Positions 44,684 through 53,747 are shown, numbered from the stretch's first letter. The stretch is 64,000 bases of DNA from JAHJKV01 sp963678135 (GCA_963678135.1 OY782667.1:310001-374000); one strand, 5' to 3'. A program made the numbers and translations. The notes: generated from the letters alone by a model not told the origin.

Positions 44684-44710
44684 CTATACCTCGTAAAGCA
44701 AACAATCTTT

Positions 44711-44853
44711 CATACTTATCGCTCATACTTACCTTTCATAATTATAGCTCATAATTATCGCGCATACTTATCGCTCATACTTATAGCTCATAATTATCGC
44801 GCATACTTATAGCGCATACTTATCGCTCATAATTATCGCATATACTTATCGCT
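44711..44853. repeat. Array of eleven 13-bp tandem repeats
   Basis: Eleven head-to-tail copies of a 13-base unit, CATACTTATCGCT or CATAATTATCGCG with small changes, run without spacers starting 28 bases upstream of the start of the CCHC/TPR gene. Two unit variants alternate partly. No stem structure. It could bind a regulator or vary in number between strains. Confidence 0.92.
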
Positions 44854-45092
44854 CAAAATACTTAGCCCCTCATAAACTTCGCTTCAAACAAGTATATGGA
44901 CTACGAAAAAAAAGCATAGCGCACCTGTAATGTCAAAAAAATGCCAATACCTTGCTTCTGAACAAATACAAACCATGTATAGCCTCAAGGCAATTTTCAC
45001 AAAAAGCTGTATTTTCAGAAAACTATTTTTCAAAAACTATGCAAAAGCGAGACCAATTATACAAAATTAACAAATTGCTGGCAGTGTATATA

Positions 45093-45398
45093 CATGGCAA
45101 GCGCACTGCAACTTCAGCGCAAACGCCTTCTTCGCTTCCTACCCCACCCTCTTGCCGTCCTGTGCTTCCTTTTTGGTTTTCTGCAGCCCCTTTTGGTTAT
45201 CCTGCGCTTCCTCTGGTTATCCCACACTCCTTTTCGCCTTTCCACACCCCTTTTCGCCTTTCAGCCACCCCATCAGGCCTGCCCTGCCACCCCTCCCCCT
45301 CCGTCATCCTGCGCGTAGTCGCAGGATCCAGTTTTTGCCTTTTGTAGTTAAGAAAGCACGAATACTATGGTTTTACATAGCATGGTAGCATTTGCCTG
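45093..45398. repeat. Degenerate copy of the MITE-like family
   Basis: One internal arm is well kept (45303-45331). The ends are weaker: CATGGCAAGCGCAC left and GCATTTGCCTG right. The stretch between 44854 and 45448 holds no gene besides this element. Confidence 0.5.
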
Positions 45399-45448
45399 CT
45401 CCTACCTCTCTCATTTAAGCAAGCCTCTCCCACAAACCCTGTCAATAG

Positions 45449-46249
45449 GGAAATTGTTATGCTTTTATATTCCATTTATGGGGTGTTTTTATTCCCATAG
45501 ATTTTCTGTATATTTCTGATGACGACCGCTTGCCGAGTATGATGCTTTACGGCGATGATTTTTACCATCTGCTGTATGATCAGGTTGGTTCGCTTCGGGT
45601 GCTTGCAGATGATGACGGAAATGTGGTAAAGGAAATTCTGTACGATTCTTTTGGGCGTATTTTAGAGGATACAAAGCCTGAAATGCTGGTTCCGCTGGGC
45701 TTTGGAGGCGGTTTGCATGACAGAGACACAGGCTGGGTACGCATGGGCTATCGGGACTACGACCCAGAAACTGGACGCTTTACCGCTCTCGACCCTCTCG
45801 GCTACGCTGGCGGAGACTCGGACTTGTACGGCTACTGCTTGGACGATCCTGTGAATTTGATTGACCCAGAGGGGCTGAAAGCTGGCGATTGGTGGGATTT
45901 ACCATCCAATATAAAACGCGCACGAAAAATAGGAGAGGAAGAATTAGAAAAACGTAGAGGACATAACGACAAAAGCGATGCGATGCGCCATGCGGAGTGG
46001 AGCCGCCGAATGTCAGAAGAAATTGGGGGTATAACAAGCTGGGCAGCAGGTATGGCAAATGAACTCCATGGTCTTATATATCAGGCACAGCCTATGAATG
46101 AATTAATGATGGATTTGCACAATAATGCCGAGGGCAGAACCGCAGCACAGGAAGGCAGACCTGTTGATTCTGACAAGCTACAGCAAAAACCTATACAAGG
46201 AATGCAGATAAACCCATATTCACCCAAACCATATGGTTTTAAAAAATGA
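45449..46249 (+). pseudogene. Orphan RHS-repeat core fragment with C-terminal DUF6973-like toxin domain
   Basis: The frame is open from 45449 and a TTG at 45530 is the first plausible start, but no ribosome site is seen; the 5' end of a normal 1000-plus-residue RHS protein is missing. The remaining core is clear: HLLYDQVGSLRVLADDDGNVVKEILYDSFGRI, then GFGGGLHDRDTGWVRMGYRDYDPETGRFTALDPLGYAGG and the junction DPVNLIDPEGL. After that a variable tip begins, with DAMRHAEWSRRMSEEI and MDLHNNAEGR; this resembles the DUF6973 domain of polymorphic toxins (family from memory). Its stop overlaps the next gene by four bases. Likely a detached toxin cassette. Confidence 0.78.
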
Positions 46250-46620
46250 AAAAAAGAATAAATACTATTTTTTTGATATTGCTGATTATATCTGTATCTT
46301 TTGGAATAATGTCTACATATTTTTGTTCCACAGGAGTTATTCTTATCGTGAATAAAGCAAATCAGCAAATTCAAAGTTTTTGTATTGAGGTCTGTAATCA
46401 GTCTTTTAAGCTCGAAAATATACCAAAAGGGGCTACGCAAGCTGTATTGTACGAAATTTGGGGCGATTCTCACTATACCATAAAAACAATTTTTGATTCA
46501 GGTAAAATATTAAAACTTGAATCTGGATATGTAACTAGCAGCTTGGATTCTGTTGACAGGTTTAATGTTGAAGAAGACATGATTACTCATGAGTTTGTGC
46601 AAATATCCAACGCACAATAA
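46246..46620 (+). CDS. Probable immunity protein for the RHS toxin tip
   Basis: 124 residues, no recognised family. The N-terminus is one hydrophobic helix (INTIFLILLIISVSFGIMSTYFC), suggesting a membrane anchor with the rest of the chain outside, or a signal peptide with a lipid-type Cys at 27. It overlaps the toxin stop by four bases (ATGA) and the DNA is AT-rich. Position directly behind an RHS tip is the usual place of an immunity gene. The membrane anchor suggests protection in the periplasm or at the membrane (inference). Confidence 0.6.
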   Translation: MKKRINTIFLILLIISVSFGIMSTYFCSTGVILIVNKANQQIQSFCIEVCNQSFKLENIPKGATQAVLYEIWGDSHYTIKTIFDSGKILKLESGYVTSSLDSVDRFNVEEDMITHEFVQISNAQ

Positions 46621-46668
46621 AATATACAGATAAAGCTTTTTACACAGCAGAATAAATTTGGCTAAAAA

Positions 46669-46768
46669 CTGGGTACGCATGGGCTATCGGGACTACGACC
46701 TTGAAACTGGACGCTTCACTGCCCTTGACCCCCTAGGTTACGCAGGCGGAGAGAGTGGTTTATACTGA
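46669..46768 (+). pseudogene. Displaced second RHS core fragment
   Basis: A 100-base stretch repeats the RHS core sequence seen at 45733, with about 80-90 % identity by eye: WVRMGYRDYDLETGRFTALDPLGYAGGESGLY, then a stop. There is no new tip after it, so it is the relict junction of a lost cassette. Repeat-family DNA begins shortly after. Confidence 0.8.
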
Positions 46769-46845
46769 TTTGTATAGGTGTTCCCTAGACAACCTCCCCT
46801 TCCTGTCATCCTACGTTTATTTTTGTTGCAGCACGTTCCCTTCTT

Positions 46846-47044
46846 GTCATCCTGCGCGTAAGTCGCAGGATCCAGTCTTCTGTCTTTTCTTCTTCTCTTT
46901 TATTCGCCTTCTCTTCCCTTTTACTTCGTCTCCTACTGCGTCTATCCTTCCCCAGCTCGGCTCTGCTGGATTGTCGCGACTTACGCGCTTCAATGACGGA
47001 GGAGGGTAGTTGAATAACAGGAACGTTAATATACGTTTGCCCTG
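46846..47044. repeat. MITE-like family copy, left end missing
   Basis: Both internal arms are present (46846-46875 and 46966-46997) around a pyrimidine-rich centre. The right end is ATATACGTTTGCCCTG (ending 47044). The left end is not found; it may have been lost where the RHS fragment was cut. An extra half arm (TGTCATCCTACG near 46804) lies to the left. Confidence 0.75.
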
Positions 47045-47133
47045 CAATGTATATATTTTTCACTTGCTAAAAAAACAGACAAAAGCCATATTTGAACTCA
47101 CGGTGCAGTGCATTTTTCTTGCCGATAGTACTT

Positions 47134-48240
47134 ATGAAAATTATTCAAATCGTCAATGTTCGCTGGTACAATGCCACAGCTTGGTATGCCATCTACCTTT
47201 CAAAACTCTTAAAGGATGCAGGGCATGAGGTTTTGCTCGTTGTTTTGCCAGAGAGTGCCCCTGAATCCAAAGCCCTTGAATTAAAGCTACCGACCCTTCA
47301 TTTAGATCTCAATACATCTAATCCTTTACGCCTTGTCAAAACACTCCGTACAATGCGTCATTTGCTTCAAGATTTTGCACCAGATATAATTAACTGCCAC
47401 AGAGGAGAAGGCTTTTTTCTTTGGGGGATACTCAAACTTTTCGGTGCCAAGTTTAAGCTTATACGTACTCGTGGCGACCAACGCCTGCCCAAAGCAGATT
47501 TTTTTAACCGCTTTCTCCATCATACAATTGCCTCGGCCGTGGTTCTAACCAATCAAAAAATGGCTCGATATTTTCTCTCCACAATGAAAATGCCCAAAAA
47601 GGGAGTATGGCTTATCCATGGCGGTGTTGATACAACACGCTTTGCCTTTGACGCTGAGGGAAGAAAAAAGGTTCGCGCAGAGTTTGGGTTTAAGCCTGAA
47701 CACATTGTTATTGGCCTGCTTGGTCGCTTTGACAGGGTAAAAGGGCAAAAAGAATTGATAGAAGCCGTGGGGGTTCTTAAAAAACAAGGCTTAGACAATA
47801 TCCGCTTATTTCTCATAGGCTTTGAAACAGCCACCAGTTTAAGACAAATTCAAGATTGGATCAAAGAAAACCAAATCGCTGATATTACCCAAATATCCCA
47901 AAAACGAGAGGATGTTGTGGCTTGCATCAGTGCACTGGACGTAGGAGTTGTCGCCTCTCTATGGAGCGAAGCCATTGCCAGAGCAGCTTTAGAAATAATG
48001 GCTTGCGAAAGAGCTCTTATTTCTACAGATGTCAACATCATGCCTGATCTACTACCTCAAGAGGCTCTATACCCTGCAACGCAGCCACAAATGCTTGTGC
48101 CCCTACTCAAACGTGTGAGCACAGACGAAGCCTTTAGATCAAATCTTGTGCAGGCGCATAAAACCACCATGTCACAACTTTCCGGACAAGATTTTTTGAG
48201 CAGAACCCTCAATATGTATCAACGCTTGCTAGAAGATTGA
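47134..48240 (+). CDS. GT4-type glycosyltransferase
   Basis: Two-domain GT-B glycosyltransferase of 368 residues, probably in lipopolysaccharide or surface-glycan synthesis. MKIIQIVNVRWYNATAWYAIYLSKLLKDAGHEVLLVVLPES gives the start of the acceptor domain. The donor domain has VIGLLGRFDRVKGQKELIEAVGVL and the E-x7-E-like ARAALEIMACERALISTDV. The ATG at 47134 fits the family's start; the frame runs 14 codons further upstream into repeat-like DNA. Its 3' end overlaps the convergent MltB-type gene by 22 bases. Confidence 0.88.
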   Translation: MKIIQIVNVRWYNATAWYAIYLSKLLKDAGHEVLLVVLPESAPESKALELKLPTLHLDLNTSNPLRLVKTLRTMRHLLQDFAPDIINCHRGEGFFLWGILKLFGAKFKLIRTRGDQRLPKADFFNRFLHHTIASAVVLTNQKMARYFLSTMKMPKKGVWLIHGGVDTTRFAFDAEGRKKVRAEFGFKPEHIVIGLLGRFDRVKGQKELIEAVGVLKKQGLDNIRLFLIGFETATSLRQIQDWIKENQIADITQISQKREDVVACISALDVGVVASLWSEAIARAALEIMACERALISTDVNIMPDLLPQEALYPATQPQMLVPLLKRVSTDEAFRSNLVQAHKTTMSQLSGQDFLSRTLNMYQRLLED

Positions 48241-49175
48241 TTTGCCAAAGCATCCGCAACAGTAAGAACAGCCTGTACATAATACTTTGAGTGATTGTAC
48301 GCCCAAACGGTTTTTTTGCGCTGCTCTTCACTCATATTATCTTGCCAACCATGATACTGAAGATAACGTGCCATAGAAGCCACGGCATCAGCTTCGCAAA
48401 ATAAATCAATCACGCCGTTTTCGTCTTTGTCCACTCCCAAGGCCTGAGCATTTGTCGGCATAAATTGACAAATTCCAATAGCACCGTACACCGAACCTAA
48501 AATATTAAGAGGATCACGCCTACTTTGCCGGGCATATTGAATAAGAGCGACCAGCTCTTCAAACGCCCAATCCGCTTTTTTCTGTGTTGTTACGCGCAAC
48601 CAATCTTCATCTTCAGTTGGCAGCTCATGGTTCATGTTGTCTCGAAACATTGTTGGTTCAACACTTGCTGCCATGGAAGCAAGATTTATAAATACACGCA
48701 CCTCGCCCAAATATTCTCCAAAACGAGTTTCCATTTGCAACAGTGCGGTCATAATCTCTCTGGGTACACCGAATTCATTTTCCACAGCATCAAACAAAGC
48801 TTTGCGAGAGTTCATGTAGGCTTGAGCAGCCTCCACATGCTTTGCATCAGCACAAGCTGCATATAAAAGGGCACGCTCTTCATAAGGCACAGGCTGTTTT
48901 TCTCCTGCCTTTCTTTTCAAATATGTCTCGGTCAAAGCATCCATTTTTCTGGCCATAACTTCAGGCCGGTAGCGTACCATGTTCCGAGCAAACAGTGCGT
49001 GTATATATCCGCGATGAAGGCCAGTTTCCTCCAAACGCTCAATCAACGCATCCCACTCGCTTGCTTGTGCTGATTCAGGGGAAAAAAATAGAGAAAAAAC
49101 GCTCAATAACAAAAAACATGTGGAAAAATAATATATAGAACAAATTCTCAAAGACCTTAGCATATGTTCTTCCAC
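48219..49175 (-). CDS. MltB-type lytic transglycosylase
   Basis: Cleaves peptidoglycan glycan strands in the periplasm. An N-terminal hydrophobic signal (SIYYFSTCFLLLSVFSLFFSPESAQA) is followed by the SLT_2 domain: VPREIMTALLQMETRFGEYLGEVRVFINLASMAA with the catalytic Glu in METRFGE, then SVYGAIGICQFMPTNAQALGVDKDENGVIDLFCEADAVASMARYLQYHGW. Two starts are possible: a GTG at 49175 that overlaps the upstream stop (TAGTG) and an ATG at 49163 after GGAAG. Third gene of a TolC/zinc-ribbon/MltB run. Confidence 0.9.
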   Translation of the reverse strand: MEEHMLRSLRICSIYYFSTCFLLLSVFSLFFSPESAQASEWDALIERLEETGLHRGYIHALFARNMVRYRPEVMARKMDALTETYLKRKAGEKQPVPYEERALLYAACADAKHVEAAQAYMNSRKALFDAVENEFGVPREIMTALLQMETRFGEYLGEVRVFINLASMAASVEPTMFRDNMNHELPTEDEDWLRVTTQKKADWAFEELVALIQYARQSRRDPLNILGSVYGAIGICQFMPTNAQALGVDKDENGVIDLFCEADAVASMARYLQYHGWQDNMSEEQRKKTVWAYNHSKYYVQAVLTVADALANQSSSKR

Positions 49176-49381
49176 TACAGCCTGTCTAAGGGAAGCCAGC
49201 CTACACCTTCTTCAAACGCATCGTCTATTTGCTCAGCCACGGCGTGAAATTCATGCACCTTGCCACACTTTGTGCATTGCATAGCAATATATGGACAGCG
49301 ACGAACAAGCAGAAGCTGTCCGGAACATTGCGGGCAAACTTTTGCTTGGGTTGCCCGCGTATTTAACTTGCGACCAAACAT
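49175..49381 (-). CDS. Small double-CxxC zinc-ribbon protein
   Basis: 68 residues with two cysteine pairs, CPQCSG and CTKCGK, forming a likely zinc ribbon. The tail (AVAEQIDDAFEEGVGWLPLDRL) is acidic. No known family member comes to mind. It is translationally coupled at both ends by one-base overlaps (TAATG with the TolC gene and TAGTG with MltB). Confidence 0.7.
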   Translation of the reverse strand: MFGRKLNTRATQAKVCPQCSGQLLLVRRCPYIAMQCTKCGKVHEFHAVAEQIDDAFEEGVGWLPLDRL

Positions 49382-50730
49382 TATTGCAATTCCAAACCAG
49401 GATTTTTAACACCCATAGCCACATACAGAGTTGAAAGTGCAGTGAGGTAATCTGATAAGGCGGTATTTAATTGTGCTTCGCTTGAAGAAACATCGGCTTG
49501 CGCGTTCAGTACATCGGTATTGGTACCCACTTGTGCTTGATAACGGGCAACAGCCATACGGTATGCCTCCTGAGAGGCTTCAACTTGTTTGCGCGCGACC
49601 TGAATACGATCATAGGCAGCTCTAATATTTAAGTACGCTTGCTTTACTTCAAAACCGGCATTCAATTTTGTATTTTCCAGTTCAGCCACAGTTTGCTTAT
49701 ATGCTTCCTTTGCAGACAAAGTCTCTGAAATATCTCCCATACCGAGTTCAAGAGCATACTCGGCTTGGATACCAGCAGTCCAATATTCTTGTTGACCCAC
49801 TGTCCAGTCTTCTAAATCTGCCTTCAAACCAGCAGTATTACCGAGTTTCGTATAATCCCATCTAGCTACAAATGAAGGTAATAAATCCGCAACAGCTATG
49901 TTCAAGTCTTTTCCAGCCATTGCCACTGTTTTTGAACCTATCAAAACATCAGGGCGCTGTGCATAGGCCTGTGTCAAACACTCTTTCAAGTCCATTGTAA
50001 ATTCTCTTTCAGACAAGATACCAATATATCGAATATCTGCGTCTAAAGGCAGGTCAAGCAAGGCATTCAACTGTGTTTCTTGAGTGGCTAAGGCATTTTG
50101 CGCGCTGAGCAAACTCTGCCGAGCACTGGCAATATCCACCTCTGCTTGTAAAACATCAAGGCGAGGCTGCAAACCGACTTCATAAAATGCGGTTGTGACC
50201 TTTAATTGACTCTTGAGGCGTTCCACAGCATCCTCTGCACTTTTCACGTCCATACGCCCTTTCAGCACAGCAAAAAAAGTACTTTGAATAGCTTGTACCA
50301 AAGCGAGTTCCACTTGTTCAACTCTGGCTGTATAAGCCTCTTTTGCCAACATGGATTTTTGAAAGCCAGAAAGCAAAGCCAAGCCGGGCAACAAAGGTTG
50401 AGTAACTTTGAGAGTCGAAGCCCACAGATCCTGAGCATACAAGCCCTTCAAATCTCCCTTTGCCCCTCTTGCTTGGTATGTATAGCCATAGCTTGCCGTA
50501 AATTTTGGTAACATTGAGCTAAAGGCTGCAGCACAATCATAAGCACTGCTCTCCAAAGCATGACGGGTAGCCACAAGAGCCGGATTGGCCTGCAAACCAC
50601 GCATAACACAAGCACTTAAATCATATTCTGTATTGGCCGGTATGTTTTCGTCCTGCACCGCAAAAGCCGATCCGGCCAAAACAATTACATGCAAGCTTAT
50701 GACACATAACAATACATTTCGTATATTCAT
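49381..50730 (-). CDS. TolC-family outer-membrane efflux protein
   Basis: 449 residues from the ATG at 50730 (GGAGG upstream; a longer frame to 50844 is not supported). A signal peptide (VLLCVISLHVIVLAGSAFA) precedes two repeated TolC halves with long helices, as in AALTVEQVELALVQAIQSTFFAVLKGRMDVKSAEDAVERLKSQLKVTTAFYEVGLQPRLDVLQAEVDIA and the second half ending NTDVLNAQADVSSSEAQLNTALSDYLTALSTLYVAMG. The partner inner-membrane pump is not encoded nearby. Substrate unknown. Confidence 0.9.
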   Translation of the reverse strand: MNIRNVLLCVISLHVIVLAGSAFAVQDENIPANTEYDLSACVMRGLQANPALVATRHALESSAYDCAAAFSSMLPKFTASYGYTYQARGAKGDLKGLYAQDLWASTLKVTQPLLPGLALLSGFQKSMLAKEAYTARVEQVELALVQAIQSTFFAVLKGRMDVKSAEDAVERLKSQLKVTTAFYEVGLQPRLDVLQAEVDIASARQSLLSAQNALATQETQLNALLDLPLDADIRYIGILSEREFTMDLKECLTQAYAQRPDVLIGSKTVAMAGKDLNIAVADLLPSFVARWDYTKLGNTAGLKADLEDWTVGQQEYWTAGIQAEYALELGMGDISETLSAKEAYKQTVAELENTKLNAGFEVKQAYLNIRAAYDRIQVARKQVEASQEAYRMAVARYQAQVGTNTDVLNAQADVSSSEAQLNTALSDYLTALSTLYVAMGVKNPGLELQ

Positions 50731-50892
50731 ACTTCCTCCGGCCTCTTGCCGAATTATTTTTTTTAAGCGACTCTTTTTTTCCTTCAACACACTTTGATTT
50801 TTAGGCACATGAGCACATCTTAGAAAGCAAGGCCTTATCTTCAAAGCAGTGAGTATTCAAACATTTGTTTGAAAAAAAATCAAGCTACAAAA

Positions 50893-51630
50893 TTAGGCTA
50901 AAAATCCGGCCACAAGGCAAGCCCAAAAAAGAGACCAAAAAACACCTGTTCCACCAATGACAAACTGTGGAGCATCTATACGGCTACGCATTTTTGTAAA
51001 CAGTAAAGGAGCAACTCCAGTTCCACATAAAATACCACAAACAGTTCCCATATATACAATTTGTGGAGCAGATTGTTGCTCACGCACAAAGTATGCAACA
51101 AGTAAGGTCAAAAACAGTACAAACACAGCATGAGCGCGTACACCTATACCCTGCCACGGCGTGCTGGTGGCAAAACTACCCACGGCAAGAAACGCGCTCA
51201 CACTCAAAAACCAGGGCCAAGCAAGAGACCAATCAGCTAAACTCAGCGCAAAATACACACTTAAAGCAAGCGGAATAAGTGCTCCGCCTATACTTACAAA
51301 AATACGCTGCTCTACCAATTCTCCGGTATGTTCAGCTTGTATACTGCATCTGGAAAAAGAACAAAAAAAGCGGTTCATTTCCGGCATACGAACTTGAGGC
51401 ACGAGTCTCTTGCTTGTATATATGGGGATGGAATTTTTACGCCAAATAAGCATCGCCATAAATACAATAAGGCCTTGAAGCTGACTTAGGCCAAGGGCAT
51501 TAAACGCTTCACTCACAAAACGTACCGGAAGAACAACAAAAATCAAAAAAATACAGCAGGCAATAAAAGCACAGCCCAAACCATTATGTAATGAGATTCG
51601 ATGAGGTGATGAGATTCGATGCCAAGGCAT
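50893..51630 (-). CDS. DUF1614-like integral membrane protein
   Basis: 245 residues with about seven hydrophobic segments. The block RIFVSIGGALIPLALSVYFAL, followed by a glycine-rich C-terminal half (IVYMGTVCGILCGTGVAPLLF), matches what I recall of DUF1614 proteins. The first 20 residues repeat HRISSPHRIS through an 18-base duplication at about 51590-51625, so the real start may be further in. Role unknown. Confidence 0.65.
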   Translation of the reverse strand: MPWHRISSPHRISLHNGLGCAFIACCIFLIFVVLPVRFVSEAFNALGLSQLQGLIVFMAMLIWRKNSIPIYTSKRLVPQVRMPEMNRFFCSFSRCSIQAEHTGELVEQRIFVSIGGALIPLALSVYFALSLADWSLAWPWFLSVSAFLAVGSFATSTPWQGIGVRAHAVFVLFLTLLVAYFVREQQSAPQIVYMGTVCGILCGTGVAPLLFTKMRSRIDAPQFVIGGTGVFWSLFWACLVAGFLA

Positions 51631-51737
51631 AATTTTTATGCTCCACTTGCTCTTTTGTAACTTGCACTCTGCTTGCTTTTACAGCTAAGATGCATGTATA
51701 TATTTTTTTCAAATAAACCAAAACCCATGAGGCGTCC

Positions 51738-52628
51738 ATGAAAGGCATTATCCTTGCTGGTGGTTCCGGCACACGACTTTATCCGCTAACACGCAGCGTA
51801 AGCAAGCAACTTCTGCCTGTATATGATAAACCCATGATCTACTACCCCCTTGCAACGCTGATGCTGGCAGGTATTAGAGAAATATTGATCATTTCCACCC
51901 CCACAGATATTCCACGCTTTGAGACTCTACTTGGAGATGGTTCCCAACTTGGCTGCACTTTTTCATATATTGAACAACCCTCGCCTGAAGGACTGGCTCA
52001 AGCCTTTGTGCTGGGAGAACATTTTATTGGGCAAGATTCAGTTTGCTTGGTTTTGGGGGATAATATTTTTTATGGTCAAGGCTTGCCCATGATTTTAGAA
52101 CAATGCGCTCAACTGCACGATGGCGGTAAAGTTTTTGCCTATCCTGTCAAAGACCCAAAACGCTATGGCGTTGTTGAATTTGATGCACAGAAAAAAGCCA
52201 TATCTATTGAGGAAAAACCACAAAATCCTCGTTCTCGCTTCGCAGTCACAGGACTCTATTTTTACGACAATAACGTGGTCGATATTGCTCGTTCGCTTAA
52301 GCCTTCAGCACGAGGCGAGTTAGAAATCACAGACATAAACAACATATATTTAGCGCAGGGGAAACTTCATGTAGAAACCTTGGGAAGAGGCTTTGCATGG
52401 TTAGACATGGGCACTCACGAATCCTTGCTACAAGCTGCGAACTACGTCAACGTAATTCAGCAGCGCCAAGGTTTTATTATTTCCTGTGTGGAAGAAATAG
52501 CCTTTCGCAAAGGCTTTATTAACGCGACACAATTTGAAGCACTTGCCAAACCCATGCTCCAAAACAGTTACGGGCAGTATCTCATGGAAATCTTGCAGGA
52601 AAGCAAAGAAAATAGAGGCGACGCTTAA
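51738..52628 (+). CDS. rfbA: Glucose-1-phosphate thymidylyltransferase
   Basis: Makes dTDP-glucose for dTDP-rhamnose and other deoxy sugars of lipopolysaccharide. The nucleotidyltransferase signature MKGIILAGGSGTRLYPLTRSVSKQLLPVYDKPMIYYPLATLMLAGIREI is full and textbook. LVLGDNIFYGQG, GVVEFDAQKKAISIEEKPQNPRSRFAVTGLYFYDN and GFAWLDMGTHESLLQAANYVN follow. 296 residues. No other rfb genes lie adjacent. Confidence 0.96.
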   Translation: MKGIILAGGSGTRLYPLTRSVSKQLLPVYDKPMIYYPLATLMLAGIREILIISTPTDIPRFETLLGDGSQLGCTFSYIEQPSPEGLAQAFVLGEHFIGQDSVCLVLGDNIFYGQGLPMILEQCAQLHDGGKVFAYPVKDPKRYGVVEFDAQKKAISIEEKPQNPRSRFAVTGLYFYDNNVVDIARSLKPSARGELEITDINNIYLAQGKLHVETLGRGFAWLDMGTHESLLQAANYVNVIQQRQGFIISCVEEIAFRKGFINATQFEALAKPMLQNSYGQYLMEILQESKENRGDA

Positions 52629-52652
52629 AACAAGAAATAAACCCCTTAATGC

Positions 52653-52894
52653 CAGGGCAAACGCATAGTAACTTTTCCGTCATTCAGCCATCCCTCTCCG
52701 TTATTTAAGGTACCTCCCCTGTCCTTGAAGCGCGTAAGTCGCGACAGTCCAGCAGAGCCGAGCTATGAGGGCTTGACGCAGCAAGAGAAAAGGCAAAAAA
52801 GAAAAAAGAGAAGAAGGAAGAACTGGATACTGCAACTTACGCGCAGGATGACAAAAGAGGGGAGCGCGCGCTAAAACTTAAGTGCGTTTGCCCT
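52653..52894. repeat. MITE-like family copy with both ends and both arms
   Basis: About 242 bp. Ends AGGGCAAACGCA (left) and TGCGTTTGCCCT (right) match inverted. Internal arms lie at 52721-52752 and 52823-52852. The left 100 bases match the partial copy at 34984. A matching 9-bp target duplication was not found, so it is probably older than the copy at 28235. The 350-base gap here has no gene besides. Confidence 0.85.
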
Positions 52895-52977
52895 ATGCGT
52901 TGGCTCTCCCCTTGATTCTGAATGAAGATATGATGAACAAAGGGGCTTTATTATACTCTACTGGACTGGACAAAAAA

Positions 52978-53133
52978 TTAGTGATGTCCGCCGGCTTTAT
53001 CTGCTTCCTTTGCTTCTTGTACACGAAGCAAGCCAATGGTAATAATCCAAGCGAGATACACAAAGATAAGGGTTACTCCGACAAAGCCTTGAGTAGTAGA
53101 ATGTGACATACCAGAAATCAATTCACCAAGCAT
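52978..53133 (-). CDS. 51-residue single-span membrane protein
   Basis: Too short for routine gene finding. Starts MLGELISGMSHSTTQGFVG, has one clear membrane helix (VTLIFVYLAWIITIGLLRV) and ends with a charged EAKEADKAGGHH tail. The ATG is preceded by GAAGGAGAC, an excellent ribosome site. The His-rich end and size are like small subunits of membrane carriers or oxidases, but no family is recognised and no partner lies next door. Confidence 0.7.
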   Translation of the reverse strand: MLGELISGMSHSTTQGFVGVTLIFVYLAWIITIGLLRVQEAKEADKAGGHH

Positions 53134-53236
53134 TACTGTCTCCTTCAATAAGCAAAGTTAAGTTCTGTTACCCTTCTCCGCTTTACCCAAAAAAGTCAAG
53201 TTTTTTTGTCTACACTCTGGTGCATGACACGCTTTT

Positions 53237-53596
53237 TCAATTTGCATCGCGTATACTTTTGAGCAATATTTCCAAATCATTATCCTGCCCGGGGCTATGA
53301 TCTTCAGGGTACAGCAATGCGGACATAAAAAATACTGAGCCTAGAGATAAAGCGCGCTCAGCATTTGCGGAAAAACGGCGTATCTCTTCCATCACTTCTG
53401 GAAATTCCTGTATAAATTTCTGCCCCTGCTCAATAAGCAAAGCAAGAAGTAAGGCTTTTCTGCACATAAATTTCTCGTATCCGCTTTGATCCGCGTGCTC
53501 CTCAATGCAGTGCCGTGCTGCATCCTCAATATGCCGTAAGTCATCTACAGCTTTTTCAAGCCAGAGAACAAGCTCCCTGTGTGTTGCTTTTTGCAT
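53237..53596 (-). CDS. Small all-helical protein of unknown function
   Basis: 119 residues with heptad-like amphipathic helices (HRELVLWLEKAVDDLRHIEDAARHCIEEHADQSG) and no signal peptide. No family recognised. It is divergent from the RdgC-like gene and shares its upstream region. Confidence 0.55.
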   Translation of the reverse strand: MQKATHRELVLWLEKAVDDLRHIEDAARHCIEEHADQSGYEKFMCRKALLLALLIEQGQKFIQEFPEVMEEIRRFSANAERALSLGSVFFMSALLYPEDHSPGQDNDLEILLKSIRDAN

Positions 53597-53747
53597 TCTT
53601 ACCCCTTTTCAAAAGTGTATACAAAAGCCAGGCTCAAAGAACAAGTCATGTTCTAAGCCTTTACTTCCGCAAAAATTGACCTTACTTCTACAGTTCTGTG
53701 TCTCAACCATTGAATGCTAAACCTTCGAATGTATGAGGAGTAATATC

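Noticed and set aside
44711..44853. CRISPR array
   Set aside because: Units are 13 bp, head to tail, with no spacers and no cas genes in the window.
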